DNA from: Elysia crispata
Lineage: Eukaryota > Mollusca > Gastropoda > Plakobranchidae
Reading direction: 5' to 3'
DNA length: 64,000 nt
Assembly (NCBI GenBank): GCA_033675545.1
Contig: JAWDGP010002673.1
Span: 1,120,001 to 1,184,000 of the forward strand
Positions 1 through 13,605 of this stretch are shown piece after piece. The notes under the pieces were generated by a model. It did no database searches. It was given only the letters and a program-made list of their open reading frames with translations, and was not told where the DNA came from. Made by a program: the position numbers and the translations under genes. How positions within the stretch are numbered: the first letter of the stretch is position 1; each line of letters starts with the position of its first letter.

Positions 1-599
1 CATATAAACCATCCTACATAAAAGCAGGAATGCGATAATTAAAAATAAACTATAAAGCTTTAAAAGCATAAAACAAAGAGGAAAGCCCAACAAAGCAAGC
101 CTTTAGAATGCTTGTCAAATAAATGTGATACCTAATTTTTTAAATTCTGAAACACAGCTTGGCTCATTATGAATCATCCAAGATGTATCAATCTTCGCCA
201 TAAAGGATCGATAAGAAATTAAGCTGTTTTTTTAAGTCAACCATTGTTAGATCTTGTGCTTACATATCCGTAAACGTGATAGAGGAAGAAAAAAATGAGA
301 AAAAGTTCAACACCAATACACGAGAAATCAAGCTGTTAAATCTATTTCAAAGAACCTGACTGTAAAAGCTGAAACGAGAATATTGCATTTTTTCAATAAA
401 CACTTATTTTCTGATAAGTTCTTTTAAAAGCGCAGGATTCTGTGTTGTGTCACAACTAAGCATAAGTATTTTTTTGTGTCAGAGACAGAAATCTTTTCTG
501 TCCCCATTAATTTGAAGACGGCATGAGAAAGGATTGCGGTAAGCTCTTTATTTACAAAATCGAGAAAGAAGGACGCAAAAAAGGTATATTAGAGTAACT

Positions 600-642
600 C
601 TTCCAAGAGTCGAATTAAACTGTTTAATTCGACTCTTGGAAG
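600..642. repeat. Perfect 21-bp inverted repeat (hairpin)
   Basis: The left arm 600-620 is exactly the reverse complement of 622-642, with a single T between them. The inner half of each arm is AT-rich (GAATTAAAC) and the outer half contains CCAAGAGTC. Pairing stops outside these positions. No long terminal repeats or target duplications were seen around it, so it is a short isolated palindrome, not a recognisable transposon. Confidence 0.85.
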
Positions 643-2046
643 GCCTCATTGTGTGATCTTGAATAGTATACATAACTTTATGGCATCGCCATTTGAAAAA
701 GAATTATTTTTATATAACTCCAATTTCTGGTCGCAACATTCTCAGAAGGTAAACAGCCTTGAATCATCACATTTTCAAATTGCATCAATTTTTATTAAAT
801 CTATGTTCTATCTAGGCTACGGAGTTTGTGCGTAAAAAGACGACCTAAGTTTATTTTGGTGAAAAAAAAACCCCAAATAATCGGAATTAAATTTCTGCGA
901 GCGTGCAAAGAATAATATTTATCATCGGCCTTGAGGAATTAGGGCTGACTCTATTTACCAATACTCTGAGGTGCGTAGATAAAAGCCAGGCCAAAAGGAC
1001 AAAAAAAAAAAGATTATACCTTTATAAGCTGCAGAAATGTGAAAAGACAAGATACATACCTCGGACCTCTTCTGAATACTTCTGAGCGCTTGTATGTGCA
1101 CGTAAACGATCTTCGAAAGTTAATTTTACCTCTATCAATTCGACCCTTCATCTTGGCTTAAAGATCCATGCAAATTAATGTGGCAACAACGTTTATTTTA
1201 GTGCAGCATTGGCTATAAATAGAACTAGCGCTCAAAATATGCTGTGGCTTAATGGGGTCCGTCCTAACCTTTATTTCAACTTCAGCTTTACAATGGTACA
1301 AGAAAATACGAGTCCTAACAAAACGTGCAGAATGATGATCAGATTTTACTTTCGGTCTCTAGCGGCACAGAAATTGTGACGTTGTCTTATCAGCACGCGG
1401 GAACCTGGTGCGCCTCGACTATCCGTAATCTTTTTTTTCTTGATTCAGAGCTGGATTTCGATTTCGATTCTGAATTTTCTCTAGAGACAAGGATGTCTTT
1501 GATAATAATATTGAATGAATCGATTTTGGTCCCAACAACTACACAAGATATTGTGATAACACTTTCGATTTGAAAAAAAAAATTAGTTTTCTCTATAAAT
1601 GTTGATCGTGAAATTCAAGATGAGGAAGTGCTCCTGTTAGGTAATCCTTTCCTTTTATCATGGATTTCAATATCTTATATTTATATAAGTTCTGTGAAGC
1701 AATTCCTTAGCTCGCAAGCCAGCCCAACTATCCCTTAAGTATCAATCCTCTATTCATTATGCTGTCAGTTAGAGTAATTAAGAATACAACTCCTGCAAAA
1801 AAAAAAACAATCGATTTTTCTTGATGGATCGTCGACCTTTTAAAATATTTAATTATTTTTTGCTTTGCATCTCTTTTAGGCAGAGGAATAGCGATGCATT
1901 TGTTTGATTAAGTTGTCTCTTTAGAATGAATTTCAGTTGGTCTGCGATAGAGGATCATATTGTTTCTCTTGCATCTAATTCATCTTAAAAAACTGATTTA
2001 TTTTATGTTACCAACTTCAATCGTGAAACTTAAGTCCTAGATAAAA

Positions 2047-2798
<752 letters not shown>

Positions 2799-3018
2799 AG
2801 TTGCTTTTTTTTTCGATGAAGTTACTCGCACTGAAAAAAGAATGATACAATATCAACAGTTTTGAGATAAACAGTATAATCTTCTGTAAGCACACAAAAA
2901 GTCACATTCGATTGAGGGAAAGATGATACTGCGGGCACATAATCGCAATCTTTGTTCGGTTCCAGAGTTTTGATTCGGCCAGACACACGTCTACGAGAAA
3001 TAAACATGGTTACGGTAT

Positions 3019-3019
<1 letters not shown>

Positions 3020-3057
<38 letters not shown>
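3020..3057. repeat. Poly(A) tract, about 38 A
   Basis: An uninterrupted A run follows unique sequence. No LINE or SINE body is recognisable upstream and no target-site duplication was identified, so I call it a simple homopolymer. The A-rich tail of a decayed retroposed sequence is possible. Confidence 0.8.
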
Positions 3058-3059
<2 letters not shown>

Positions 3060-3927
3060 GTCGTAAGTCCTTTTCTGATCAGAGAGCTGATAGTTCAGAG
3101 AGATATTTAACGAAACTGACGGACAAGTAGACTGTAGCGACAGAAAATTTTATCTATCAAATTTTTAGGCAGTTTGACAGAAAATAATTTGTAGCAATCG
3201 AACAATGCTTGAATCTCGGAAGAAAAGTTTCTACAGAAACAAGGTTGAGTGTTCCACACTATAACGTTTGGCATAAAAATACCATTCAAAACCCTCTTCT
3301 AACGCAAAGACGTTCCAGAATATCATATTGCACAGTGTTGGATTTGTTTCTATTGTTTGGGAGAAGGTAAGATATGGATTCGCAGACTTAGAGCCGTGTA
3401 AACCGATTTTCATAGGAAATGAAATGCGTATGAAAATAACAGGCCTACCGGAACCTCTGAAATAATAGCTTAATATGCCTATGCATGCAGGACTTATCGT
3501 AATGGGTGGGAATAACTATGAACAAGCATAAAATATGATAAATAAGCTGATGATGAGTGGGCTTTTGGAGGTAAGTGCAATAAATGTGTAACTGAGATAC
3601 AGTTGTTGTTTACTACAGAGACAAATATTTTATCCCCATTTCAAATCGAAAAATTTTGCAGAGGCACGATGAAAAAATGATCTTCTATTTGAGAGATATT
3701 TAAATGTGATATCCGTAACTGAGGACGCTTTTTGTGCTTGAACAAACTTTTGACATGAATAATTATTATTAAGCCTAAATAATATGCATCGTTGATGTCT
3801 AATCTAGATGACCACATAAATCTACACATAGATCATATAGATTTTGTTTTGCAGCTTTTGTATTTTAAATATACTGGCAAGGAATAAAAAGTAATAGAAT
3901 ACCCACTCGGTAGAATGGATTCTCTAT

Positions 3928-4125
3928 AACTAGATCTAGATCTTGAGCTCTTTTCTATCTAGATAAGTTTCAGTGTGAAACATCATCTCGAGATCTGGAT
4001 CTAGATTATGTGTTTCATTAAAGAAATAATTGATAGGCACCGTCCGGGTCAGAGTTATATATTACTAAGATTCTAAATCTAATGCTACATTTAGATAGAT
4101 CTAGATCTAGATCTAGATCAAGATA
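3928..4125. repeat. TAGATC-rich patch
   Basis: Overlapping CTAGATCTAGATC units occur at about 3929-3944, 3990-4015 and 4092-4125, separated by unique sequence. The unit is self-complementary, so the patch could form several small palindromes. Single copies also occur near 7509, 14020, 31065 and 54893, which suggests a genome-wide simple motif and not one insertion. Confidence 0.6.
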
Positions 4126-4617
4126 ACTTTACAACCGATTTAACTTTCAGTAAAATTATTTTCTGCTGCATTTAAAGAAAAGACGGAAACAGAAAAAAGT
4201 TGAATGAACTTTTTAAAAATTGATCATCATTGTAAGTGCTTAATTACAACATGTATGTTTGCTCTGAATTCACCTTTGGGTTCTTGTGCACCTACCAATG
4301 GAATATCCACAGCTACACTTAAGTTTTTGACTTAATAAAAGTAAAAGAACTTCACTTATAGTTCATTCTAATATTTTTAAAAAATTCAAATAGGTATCCA
4401 TTAAATTACATGCATGATTTCTAACAATTAATTTTAAAAAATAAATTATTTAGCTTTTGCAAATAGAAAAGTCATGCAACTCTGTGTATTTGAATCATGT
4501 GACAAGTTTTTTTAAAAAGGCATGATTCATGTTGAGAGAGACAATTGCAATTGTTTGTTTTTACCAACATATTTACTTGTTTTATCAAATACCTTATCAT
4601 CCAATTTTTATTTTCAG

Positions 4618-4842
4618 ATGTATTTCAAGACTTGAGTTTGAACTGGAACTCCTCTTGTAATCAGTACCTAAAAACATCTTTGTCTCTGTGAAGATTGGAT
4701 TTGTGAAAATGCTGAGGGTATTGGGTGAAATTATGATTTTAAAAATCTTCAACAGCTTGATTATCTTTATGAATGTTAGCTGATTTGTTCATAAAATATT
4801 CTTGGTTATACCTATTAAGAGCTCATTGTAACACAAAACAAT
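4618..4842 (+). promoter_or_regulatory. Probable 5' leader of the LRR gene with a short upstream ORF
   Basis: A pyrimidine-rich stretch ending in TTTTCAG at 4611-4617 is a good splice acceptor and would open a leader exon that runs into the first coding exon. That leader begins with a six-codon upstream ORF (ATG at 4618, stop at 4633-4635). An in-frame TAA at 4816-4818 precedes the chosen start at 4843, so the protein cannot be extended upstream within this exon. Leader and uORF are inferred; no transcript evidence is available. Confidence 0.45.
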
Positions 4843-7800
4843 ATGAGTGACCTCTTGAGCGAAGCATTCATTGAGCATCATATTACATCTCTGCCTGTGG
4901 GTTTGATCCCTGAGTCATGGGGTCTTGGAAAACCAGGACAGTTTTTCCAGTTGGATCTTAAGATGTGTCAGATAAAGACTCTCGATTTCTCATTTCGATG
5001 GGGAAATGAGCGGTAAGTTTTATTTATTTATCACATTTTATAATATTTATATATATATATATATAAATTTAGTCCAATTTCCCTTTCAGTTTTTAGAAAT
5101 TTTAAGTTAAACTAAGTATTCTATTATTTTTTCCTCACTTGCTATAGAGCACCAGCTCCACGCCTGTCATCTGTTTTGGAAACACCATCAAAAATTGTTC
5201 GGTTGGACTTATCACTGAATGAGTTAACATCCATCCCTCATGATGGAGTGGCGCCTTTCAGAAACCTTAGAGCTCTAGATGTTTCCCTTAATCAGTTAAG
5301 GAAGTAAGTAATCTTGTTTGTATCTCAGCCTGCCTAAATAAATTGGATATTTCATAGACATGTAAAAACAGATTTTGAAAGTAGGTAAATAATTCTCTTT
5401 TTTTTCTACTATGTATGAAGTGACAAAGTCATTGTAATTGTATTCTTTTCTAATTTTTTATAAATGTGTATAAATAACAAAAAAAATTTATGATCTGTTT
5501 TTACTAAGGTGTCTTAATTACAAAGATTCTTTGAAATGACCTTATGTATATAATCATATGATATTGATGTACTATGGATTAGGGCCTACCATTACTGGTT
5601 ATTTTAAAGTTCATGGAATGAGAAAAATCAAAATATTTTTTGTATTTCTTTGTCTCCCTATTCCAGCTTCAAAGGCATTGAAGTGCTGACGCAGTTGTAT
5701 GTTCTTAATTTGTCCCACAACAATATTTCTCGCATTGATGGCCTCCTCAACAGCCACAGTCTTGGTGAACTCAATCTCAGCAATAACAATATTTCAGACA
5801 TCTCTGGGTTACCTAGTTTGATCAATCTGAGAGTCTGTAATATAAGCAATAATAAAGTGAGTGTGTAACTTTTTGAAATGCAAATTTGATAGAGTTGTGA
5901 ATATTTTGAAGAGAAAGGATCTGGTACTATTAGATAAAATGAAGGAAATAAATTAGCTTATGATATTGACATTTTGAGCATAGTATGATTGTTAAAATTT
6001 GGGAGTACCGTAATGAAAGATTGAAATACTCAGTAAGTCATTTGGAATTTTGATTTATGAGGCGGACAGAAATTTATTTTTCTTTGAACATTTTATCTTC
6101 CTCTAGGTGCGTAAAGAATCAAAAGTTAGCGCAAAGATAATTGAGGTTCGAGAAAAAAAAAATCTAGGTTATGCCTTTATCGTGACCTTTTCCAATTAGT
6201 GTTAGAAGAGATGCATACTTTTAATTTAAGTAGCAATCTAATTTTAGCTTTGTTTATTTGATAGTGTGATATGTTGCCTCCTTACTTTGTTCAGACAGCA
6301 TTTGATAGATACATATAAATAGGCCTAAATCAGGTTAGGAGATGGGTAACTTCTATTAAATTTGTACCCTTAAAGTAGGTACACCTGAGTGCATTACATG
6401 CTGAATTTTTAATTTATTATATATTTGGAAAGTTGTTTTTTTTCAGACAACAGCAATATTAGATGATATTCTTGCCCCTTTGTAATATTTGTCATGAAAC
6501 TTGCAATAAAAGAATTTTCATTTAAATCCTTATGATACGAATTTTGAGAAAAGTTTATTTGAAAATGATGTCCAATGTTATATTTACATAGCTGAAAAAC
6601 CTAGAGGGTGTTTCATCGTTTCCAAGACTGGAAGAAATGTTTGCCAATTATAATGAACTAGTGAGTACATTTAAAACTTCAGATGTATTTTTACTTTGTT
6701 TATATCTTTTTTGATGAAATAAAAAAATTATTATAATTTAAATCGTAATATTAAATAGTTGGTAATTTAAAGTATTAAAGTAAACAGGCATTTATATTAC
6801 TTTTGTACTATCTGTTGATAATCAAAGGTTTGATAAATGATAACAAATATTTTAAGATGTTTTTGACAATCCAAGGTTAAGTTGATAATCAGGTTGAGTG
6901 AGAGAAGGATGAGTAATAGGATGGTAATAAAAATGAGCAACTACCAAACACACAAGAAAATTTAATGTTTGTGCTATAATTAAAGTAAACCAATTTTTAA
7001 TGATAGAAAGAATTTTTTTTTTAGTGATCATATTTGTAGGTTTAGTAAACAGCTTTATGCAAGGGATAATGGGATACTGAGTTCAAATCGTAGCAGAAGC
7101 TTAACCCAACTTTGTCGGTCTAATAAACAGCAATTTACAAAGGAAGTTTTGTCACTTCATGCAAGTATGAATGTATAACAACTGAGCTAGGAGTGAAGGT
7201 ATTCGACAGTTTGATATCTTTTTGAGGGCTCGACTATTGTATTGTGTATCTGCTTAAAGTTATTTAAAATTGGAATAAATTCTACCTCATGAACATGTAG
7301 GTATTTAAAGATATCTCTATTCTTTTAAAACCTTTAGAAAAGATTACAGACCAAATGTCGCAATTTCAAATTGTAATATTATATGTAACATATGCAGTTA
7401 TTAATTTGTTGAGTTCTAACTTTTGATGATTTAATCTCAGGTGGATCTGATTCCCCTCTCAAGTTGTCTTCATTTGCGTGTTGTGAGCGCATCACATAAC
7501 CATATTAAAGATCTAGACAGCATTCTCAGGCTTATCACCAGACTAGGCACATTGCAGTCTTTAAATCTTACGGTAAAAATTCCCACTCTTTTCATCATTG
7601 TCCCTGTTGGTCCAGATCTGTTTTATGTGGCATGAACTTTCATAAATACTCTTAATGGAATTTGAAATTCAATATGTTTCATGTATTTTATTTAAGAAAA
7701 TGGCTTTTCCAGCTCATTTTTTTTATTAGATTTGATATGGTCTTTAAGGATTGCTTTCTTCGAGATTATATTGTAATTCATAATAGAGAGAATAACAATA

Positions 7801-10428
7801 TTGGTTTATTTGTTATTTGTGGTTGTTTTTTTACTTCTCTGAGATTATTTATACCTCTTGTAAGCAAAAGTTTAAAGAAAAGAAGAAATGAAAAGTAAGA
7901 GATGAAAATAAAAAAAATCCTAACAAGATCTTGTTTTAAAAAAAAATATGATGTTTTCAAATTTTGACTTTAGGGGAACCCAGTAGAGCGTGACCGTACA
8001 TACCAATCAGATATCCTGCGGGCAGGCAACATCATGACACTAGACAATATCTCAGTCAGGCCCATGCCACCGGTAGTAGTAAGTACTACATGATCTTCTT
8101 TACCTAAATAACTGATTGTAAGGCAAAGAAAAACAAAACAACTGAATTTCCTAATTGTATTTTTTTTTCTTTTTTTATTCTATTCTTGCTCCTATGAGTA
8201 CTTTAAGTAGTGATGTGATCCAATCAGAAAATAAAGACAAAGAACTTTAATCCTTTTCATGCACAGGAGGATCGCAAACGACATGCAGACAATATGCATA
8301 CTCTACGGGATGCTGCCACACAGGCATTTGATGAGAGAATTAGAATAGCAAGAGAGAGGAGAGATGAGAACATCAACTTCCTTCAGAGAAGAATAATGTA
8401 GGGCCTAGGGAAATTGATTAAAATTGTTTTTCCTTTTTCCATTTGTAAAAGAAAAAAAATAATTGATATTGTTTCAGATCCGGATGTGACTGAATGCTTA
8501 AGTGATGCTAATTGTTTTATGTTTTTGCTTGTTTTATGTTAATTTGTTTTTAAGGGGAGTTTATTGGTTCATATATAAAAGTAATGTGTATTTTTTTTCT
8601 TCTCTATATTGAAAATTCTATAGTTTGTCTCATAATTTGGAAAATGTGTAAGATATATGCATTTAAGATAAGCTGCATGCTAATCCTTCTTTCTTCTCCC
8701 TGATATTGTAAATATTTTTTTTTCAAACATGACAGCCAATTTTATTCTTTCTTGCCAGTTCTGTTCAACAAGAGTTCAAGGACTTTGAGATTAAACTTAA
8801 ATCAGATCTTGAAGCATGTGTCAGGTACTTTGCATTGTGTGTTGTGTGTATTAATAACTATCATTGTATGAATTTATATTTTGACAAACATTATACCTTA
8901 TCCACAAAAGAAAAATGAATTTTTATTTTTATTCTTCCAATGTTTTACTTTCTGTGACCTACAGATTAAGAATATTAAACTTAGGAGGTCTAGTAGAAAC
9001 ATAAAATTTCATATCAATGGCAAACATTTTTTGTGTTTGGTTGGGAAGAAATTATTATCAATATAAAATTTTAATGTATCATACACTACATTCTATGCTA
9101 CACATATTTTTTTTTAAATGAATCATCAAATCCTTTTTGCCATAAAAGAAAAGTTCAATCAATAATAGCATGAATTATTTCATCCAAAGCTGTCTTTAAA
9201 TTTTCAATGTAAGAAACATTAATTTATTTTTTGAATTTCCCCAAGAGGGATGAATAAAGTATATCTTATCTTATATTATCTTATTTTGAAAATAAAGGAT
9301 TCCACAAACAATTAGTTACATTTGATTGCCATGAAAACTTTATTCAAGTCCCCAACTGATTTTCATGGGATGATAAAATTTGAGTTGAAGATACATGAGT
9401 GTCTTTGCGGAGGCTTAGAAAAACTGGATTTATCAAAACTAGGTTGGCCATTAAAGGGATAATTTACATCTTTACTTTAGAAATAAATGTAAATATGACA
9501 ACTCTTTACAGCTTTTCAAAGTAATCATTAGTGCTGCACAACATACAGAATATAATGAGAGATTTAGCTATTATTTTTGTATCTAATATTTGATCTTGTA
9601 ATAAGATACATGTCATCAGAATGATAATTTTTTTTATTTTTTGGGGGGGATTTATAGAAATTTAGAGTAATATCTTTAATCATACAAGGTTTGATACACT
9701 TATTACTCAAATTGCAAAGTTTGCCATGACATAAGCACTTTTTAGTAAGTTACTAATCATTCAAAGATAGAGAGATAGAAAGACAGGGAGATGGTTACCT
9801 ATGATTAGTTCTTTCTGGAACAGTATCATGCTGTTTTTACTGTCTTGCTCTGTATTCCAAATTTTCCATTTTATTTTAATCCAGTCTAAATTTGCAGTGG
9901 ACATTTTCCCAATTAAACTTAGAATCTAATATGATTTTATTTTTTCAAGTAGGATATTTCATCAGTAATGGGTCATATTTTTTTAAGATACTTGGATACC
10001 CTCAGTGATGAAGAAATGAAGGATATGAGTCGTAACGCTATTGGAGCTCCACACTATCCACAGCATCGAGCTGGAGAGGACCCAGATCTCCCTGTAAAGT
10101 TTTTTTCACTCTCATTGTATTTGTACAATCTTCCAAAGTCTACTTTTTTTGTAAACTTCTATATTTTTTTTTTCATTTACCATCGTTTTTCTCTGACTTT
10201 TTAAATGTGAGAAAATGGCAAGAATAGCAACAAATATTGGATTTCTTAATCAGTTTCTCTGCTTCTGAAATCTAGGGAAAATCAAATCTGCTCTTCAAAT
10301 GGATGCAACTTTTAAGGAACAATTTCCCCAGCACAATTATAAACTTTCTTTTTCTGCTGTCAATACTGTTAATACTTCAAATTTTATTACAGCCATCACC
10401 ATTACCATAACTACCACAACTACTACAC

Positions 10429-10504
<76 letters not shown>

Positions 10505-10630
10505 CACTACCACTACCACTACCACTACCACTACCACTACCACTACCACTACCACTACCACTACCACTACCACTACCACTACTACTACTATGTTCTTTTT
10601 AACATATTTAAATTGTTTAACATAAATTAG

Positions 10631-10683
<53 letters not shown>

Positions 10684-10770
10684 ATACTACTACTACTACT
10701 ACTACTACTACTACCACTACCACTACCACTACCACTACCACTACCACTACCACTACCACTACCACTACCA

Positions 10771-10850
<80 letters not shown>

Positions 10851-11705
10851 ACCACCGCCACTACCACCGCCACTACCACCACCACCACCACTGTATAAAG
10901 GTTTCAAATCCCACTAGCATGTGTTTGATCATAATTCATTTTTAAGCCAACCTCTAACACTGGTTGGGTCTTAAATAAAACTTAAGCTCTACAATTTTTT
11001 TCCAGAGGAACGCTAATTCTATTCCAAAATCCTTTTTTAACTAATGATTGATCAGGTAAATTATAAGGATGCCTCAAAAAATGCATTTTTCATGATTTTG
11101 CACAAGCTCAATCTCACAAAACTAAAATCTTTGGCTCTTGATCAGTGATTTTTTAATATTTTTATTCTCTCCTTTAAGTCTGAAGATTTCCATCTCTTTC
11201 TGCTGTATACAGATTGCAGCAGGAGTAAGCCATCGTTCTCGTGGGCGTGACAGCAAAGAAGATTACAGCAACATCAAACAAACAGATGAGGTAAGATATC
11301 TCAAAATATGTTGAACATAATGTTCATTATTTTAGATAATTTGTGAAAAAAACCTTTATTGGACAATTTTCTATCCAAATATTGTTTTTAATTTAAAACT
11401 GCTGGTAACATAATATATCAAATGATCAAAAACAAAAAACTCTTCTCTACATACCATATATTAGTTGTTAGTATTTCACACATGCATATTACATTAATGT
11501 CACCCATCTGTTTTAAATTGTTTGAAAGCTAACCAAAATCATCCATTGTCCATCAAATGAGTCCTAAAGTGTGTAAATTAAATGTTATTTGGGACTCTTC
11601 AAGCAAAAGTTATCACATAAACTTAACAACCAAAATGTTTTACAGGTTCTCAGATGTGCCTTTAAGGAACTAGTGAAACAGAGAGATAAAAATCTGGACT
11701 TATGA
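4843..11705 (+). CDS. SDS22-like leucine-rich-repeat and coiled-coil protein, 11 coding exons, 420 aa
   Basis: Exons are 4843-5012, 5148-5303, 5667-5856, 6592-6660, 7441-7572, 7974-8078, 8267-8397, 8759-8824, 9988-10093, 11213-11290 and 11646-11705. They total 1263 nt, and every intron is GT-AG with matching phase. Residues about 70-240 hold six or seven 22-residue LRRs of the SDS22 type (LYVLNLSHNNISRIDGL, LGELNLSNNNISDISGL). They are closed by an LRR cap-like segment at 240-268 (GNPVERDRTYQSDIL then TLD). Residues about 275-345 are charged and heptad-like, probably a coiled coil; the tail is polar. There is no signal peptide or membrane segment, so the protein should be cytosolic. SDS22-class LRR proteins are usually docking scaffolds, often in phosphatase, centrosomal or ciliary complexes, but I cannot name the orthologue. 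The region about 375-400 (IAAGVSHRSRGRDSKEDYSN) looks disordered. The intron between exons 9 and 10 carries a 460-bp CTA satellite. Confidence 0.9.
9225..9295 (+). repeat. 3' tail of a LINE/SINE-type retroposon
   Basis: The segment CCCCAAGAGGGATGAATAAAG followed by repeats of TATCTTA has the form of the 3' end shared by many invertebrate L2/RTE-like LINEs and their SINEs. It lies in the intron after exon 8 of the LRR gene. A related tail is at 61775-61850. No LINE or SINE body could be recognised upstream, so this is a truncated copy or an ancient remnant. Confidence 0.5.
10429..10891. repeat. Intronic (CTA)n / (CCACTA)n satellite in two blocks
   Basis: Two CTA-type blocks, 10429-10589 and 10630-10891, flank a 40-bp unique spacer in the LRR gene's ninth intron. 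Each block has an internal stretch where CTA alternates with CCA, giving a hexanucleotide phase. The second block ends in CGA and CCG variants. The matching architecture suggests that one block arose by duplication of the other. The poly-Thr, poly-Val and Ser-Gly frames are artefacts. Confidence 0.9.
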
Positions 11706-12029
11706 AAAACAGTGTCTTCTGTGTTGTTACCATGAAGCATTACCATTTGCTCTGCACACAACTGTTGACATTCTGATGCATCTTTTTCTCAAAGTTGACT
11801 ATTTATGGCTGGATTATCTTCTAAATGTTGCATGTGAAAATTTAAATTTCATATATGTGCATACATGATTTTCTTTTTCTTCTCTTGAGTTAGATCTGTG
11901 ATAATCATATTGTATGCTCTTGTTGACATAAACACATTTCTCATACGTGTTTTGTGTTGCCATTTGGATTTCAGTCCTGGAGGATATTTACAATTTTTTA
12001 AAATGATTCATTATTATTTACTGTGACAC

Positions 12030-12035
12030 AATAAA
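12030..12035 (+). other. Candidate poly(A) signal of the LRR gene
   Basis: AATAAA lies about 325 nt downstream of the LRR stop codon. A second AATAAA is at 12609-12614. Either could end the transcript; use of the distal one would overlap the 12.3-kb exon-like segment. Confidence 0.4.
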
Positions 12036-12347
12036 AATTTTGATTTCATATTTACTGTTGATAACAAAAAATATAGGATATTTCTATTTTCACCAATTAG
12101 TAAAAAATAGAATGATCAATATGTTTGCAAAATGGTGGTTTGGAGGTGTAGACACATAGAGCAATGCCTCATATTACTTTTTAGTGTTTTACCAAAATCT
12201 TTTATAATACTTTATAAGTGCATCATGTAAAAAAAAAAAAACAATACTTGCCTTTCCAAACTGTATAGCGATATTTATGTGGTTTTTTTTTTGTTTTATT
12301 TAGTGATTTTAAGATTTAATTTTCTTCTTTAATACATGTGTCTTCAG

Positions 12348-13605
12348 TTGAAGAAATTGCAAAGTTGTTTGCAACAATATTCACAACCCGTAAAGACCTG
12401 TATCAAGTGATCATGATGTGGGTAAATCTTTACTGAGTTAAATCATGATTGATCTCTTCTTTATCATATACTGTGAGTCATTGTGTCTAACATTTTCAAG
12501 CAGATCAGTGTAAAATTTAATTCAAATATGTGTATACGTAATTATTTTTGAGTATGTTTGAAAACATAAGCTTTCTTGAAGTGTGAAAATTTCTTTATAT
12601 GTATTATTAATAAATTTATTTTGAGAGTTGCTGCTGTGCTTGTAATTTGCAGCCTAGTGGCAAATAATGATATACTTTAGATAGGGATATGATTCATATT
12701 GCCATGTCAACGCAATAGACAGGTTTCGAAGAGAAAAAAACCATGGTGGAAGAGGTAAGTCTCTTAATATATGTTAGATCCTGCGACAGGAATCTCAAGT
12801 TATTAAGTGTTAAACTTTCTCTCTAATAAAACTGTCAAAAGGGGAACATTGTTTAAAAAAAACAACACAAATTACTCTTATTTTGATACATACTGCCTAC
12901 TTATTTTGTGAAGTTTTGTTGTTGAGCATACAGTGCTTAAGAATATGACTTTATTGCAATCTTGATATTCTGGCCTGAAGTAGAAACTTGAATTTTGAGA
13001 AACTGTGCCATCATACATAATTGAGCTCATCTTTTTTTCACTTACATAAAAACAAATGTAAGATGAGCAGAAGGAGTAAAACAGTTAAGCATGACGAAAC
13101 CTACAATGGCATAAAAAGGCTTCTAAATGGTTTCATTGACAGACCTGATTTTTTTCTTCAAAACAATTTTAAGGAGGATCTTATAAAAAATGGCTCAGAA
13201 GCAGATACTATGATATTAACTTTGGTGCAGTTTATTTTTTTTTTCAATATTTGCTATGATTGTGGTTACCATTAATGTTCAAATTGAAATGAATAACAGG
13301 ATGTTAATGCTGCTGTTGGGAGTATCGATAATAGTGATGAGCATGATAAGATCATTGTATAAACATATCATTCAAGAACTTTTAAAAGGACAAAAATTCA
13401 TTTTATGAAGTGACTCTTTGTGCTCATTTTTCCAGTGCTAAAAGATCGCTATAAAAGAAATATCGACAGCAAACCAAGTTTATCTACATTTATAAAAGCG
13501 GACTTGGGAGGCTTTGTGCACGAACTCCTCCGGTATTTCCCTACTCACACCTCTGAAACTTTACAGGCGTCTACAGCATTCATGATGCTAGGTTCTAATT
13601 CATAA
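12348..13605 (+). CDS. Candidate small multi-exon gene of unknown function
   Basis: Several plus-strand segments look like exons. 12348-12421 lies between a CTTCAG acceptor and a TGG/GTAAAT donor and reads EEIAKLFATIFTTRKDLYQV. 12723-12754 (32 nt) ends in a consensus GAG/GTAAGT donor and reads VSKRKKPWWK. 13071-13224 reads on in phase (RSKTVKHDETYNGIKRLL onward) and ends at a weak TTG/GTGCAG donor. 13300-13321, possibly longer to 13356, reads DVNAAVG. 13436-13605 follows a TTTTTCCAG acceptor and reads LKDRYKRNIDSKPSLSTF to a stop. The first three are phase-compatible. The join to the last needs the short form of exon four. The first exon is unassigned: one possible start is ATG 12121 with a phase-1 donor after 12145. 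An alternative start is the ATG at 12743 in a strong Kozak context. I recognise no family. It could also be a decayed gene or a set of chance open frames. Confidence 0.35.

Noticed and set aside
1325-1573. 82-codon plus-strand frame
   Set aside because: It starts with GTG, has low-complexity Asp/Phe repeats, and has no splice context or family.
7030-7210. Possible tRNA-derived SINE in an LRR-gene intron (TTCAAATC box-B-like motif, GAGCTAGGAGTG)
   Set aside because: I could not place A and B boxes with correct spacing and orientation, nor find a tail or target duplication.
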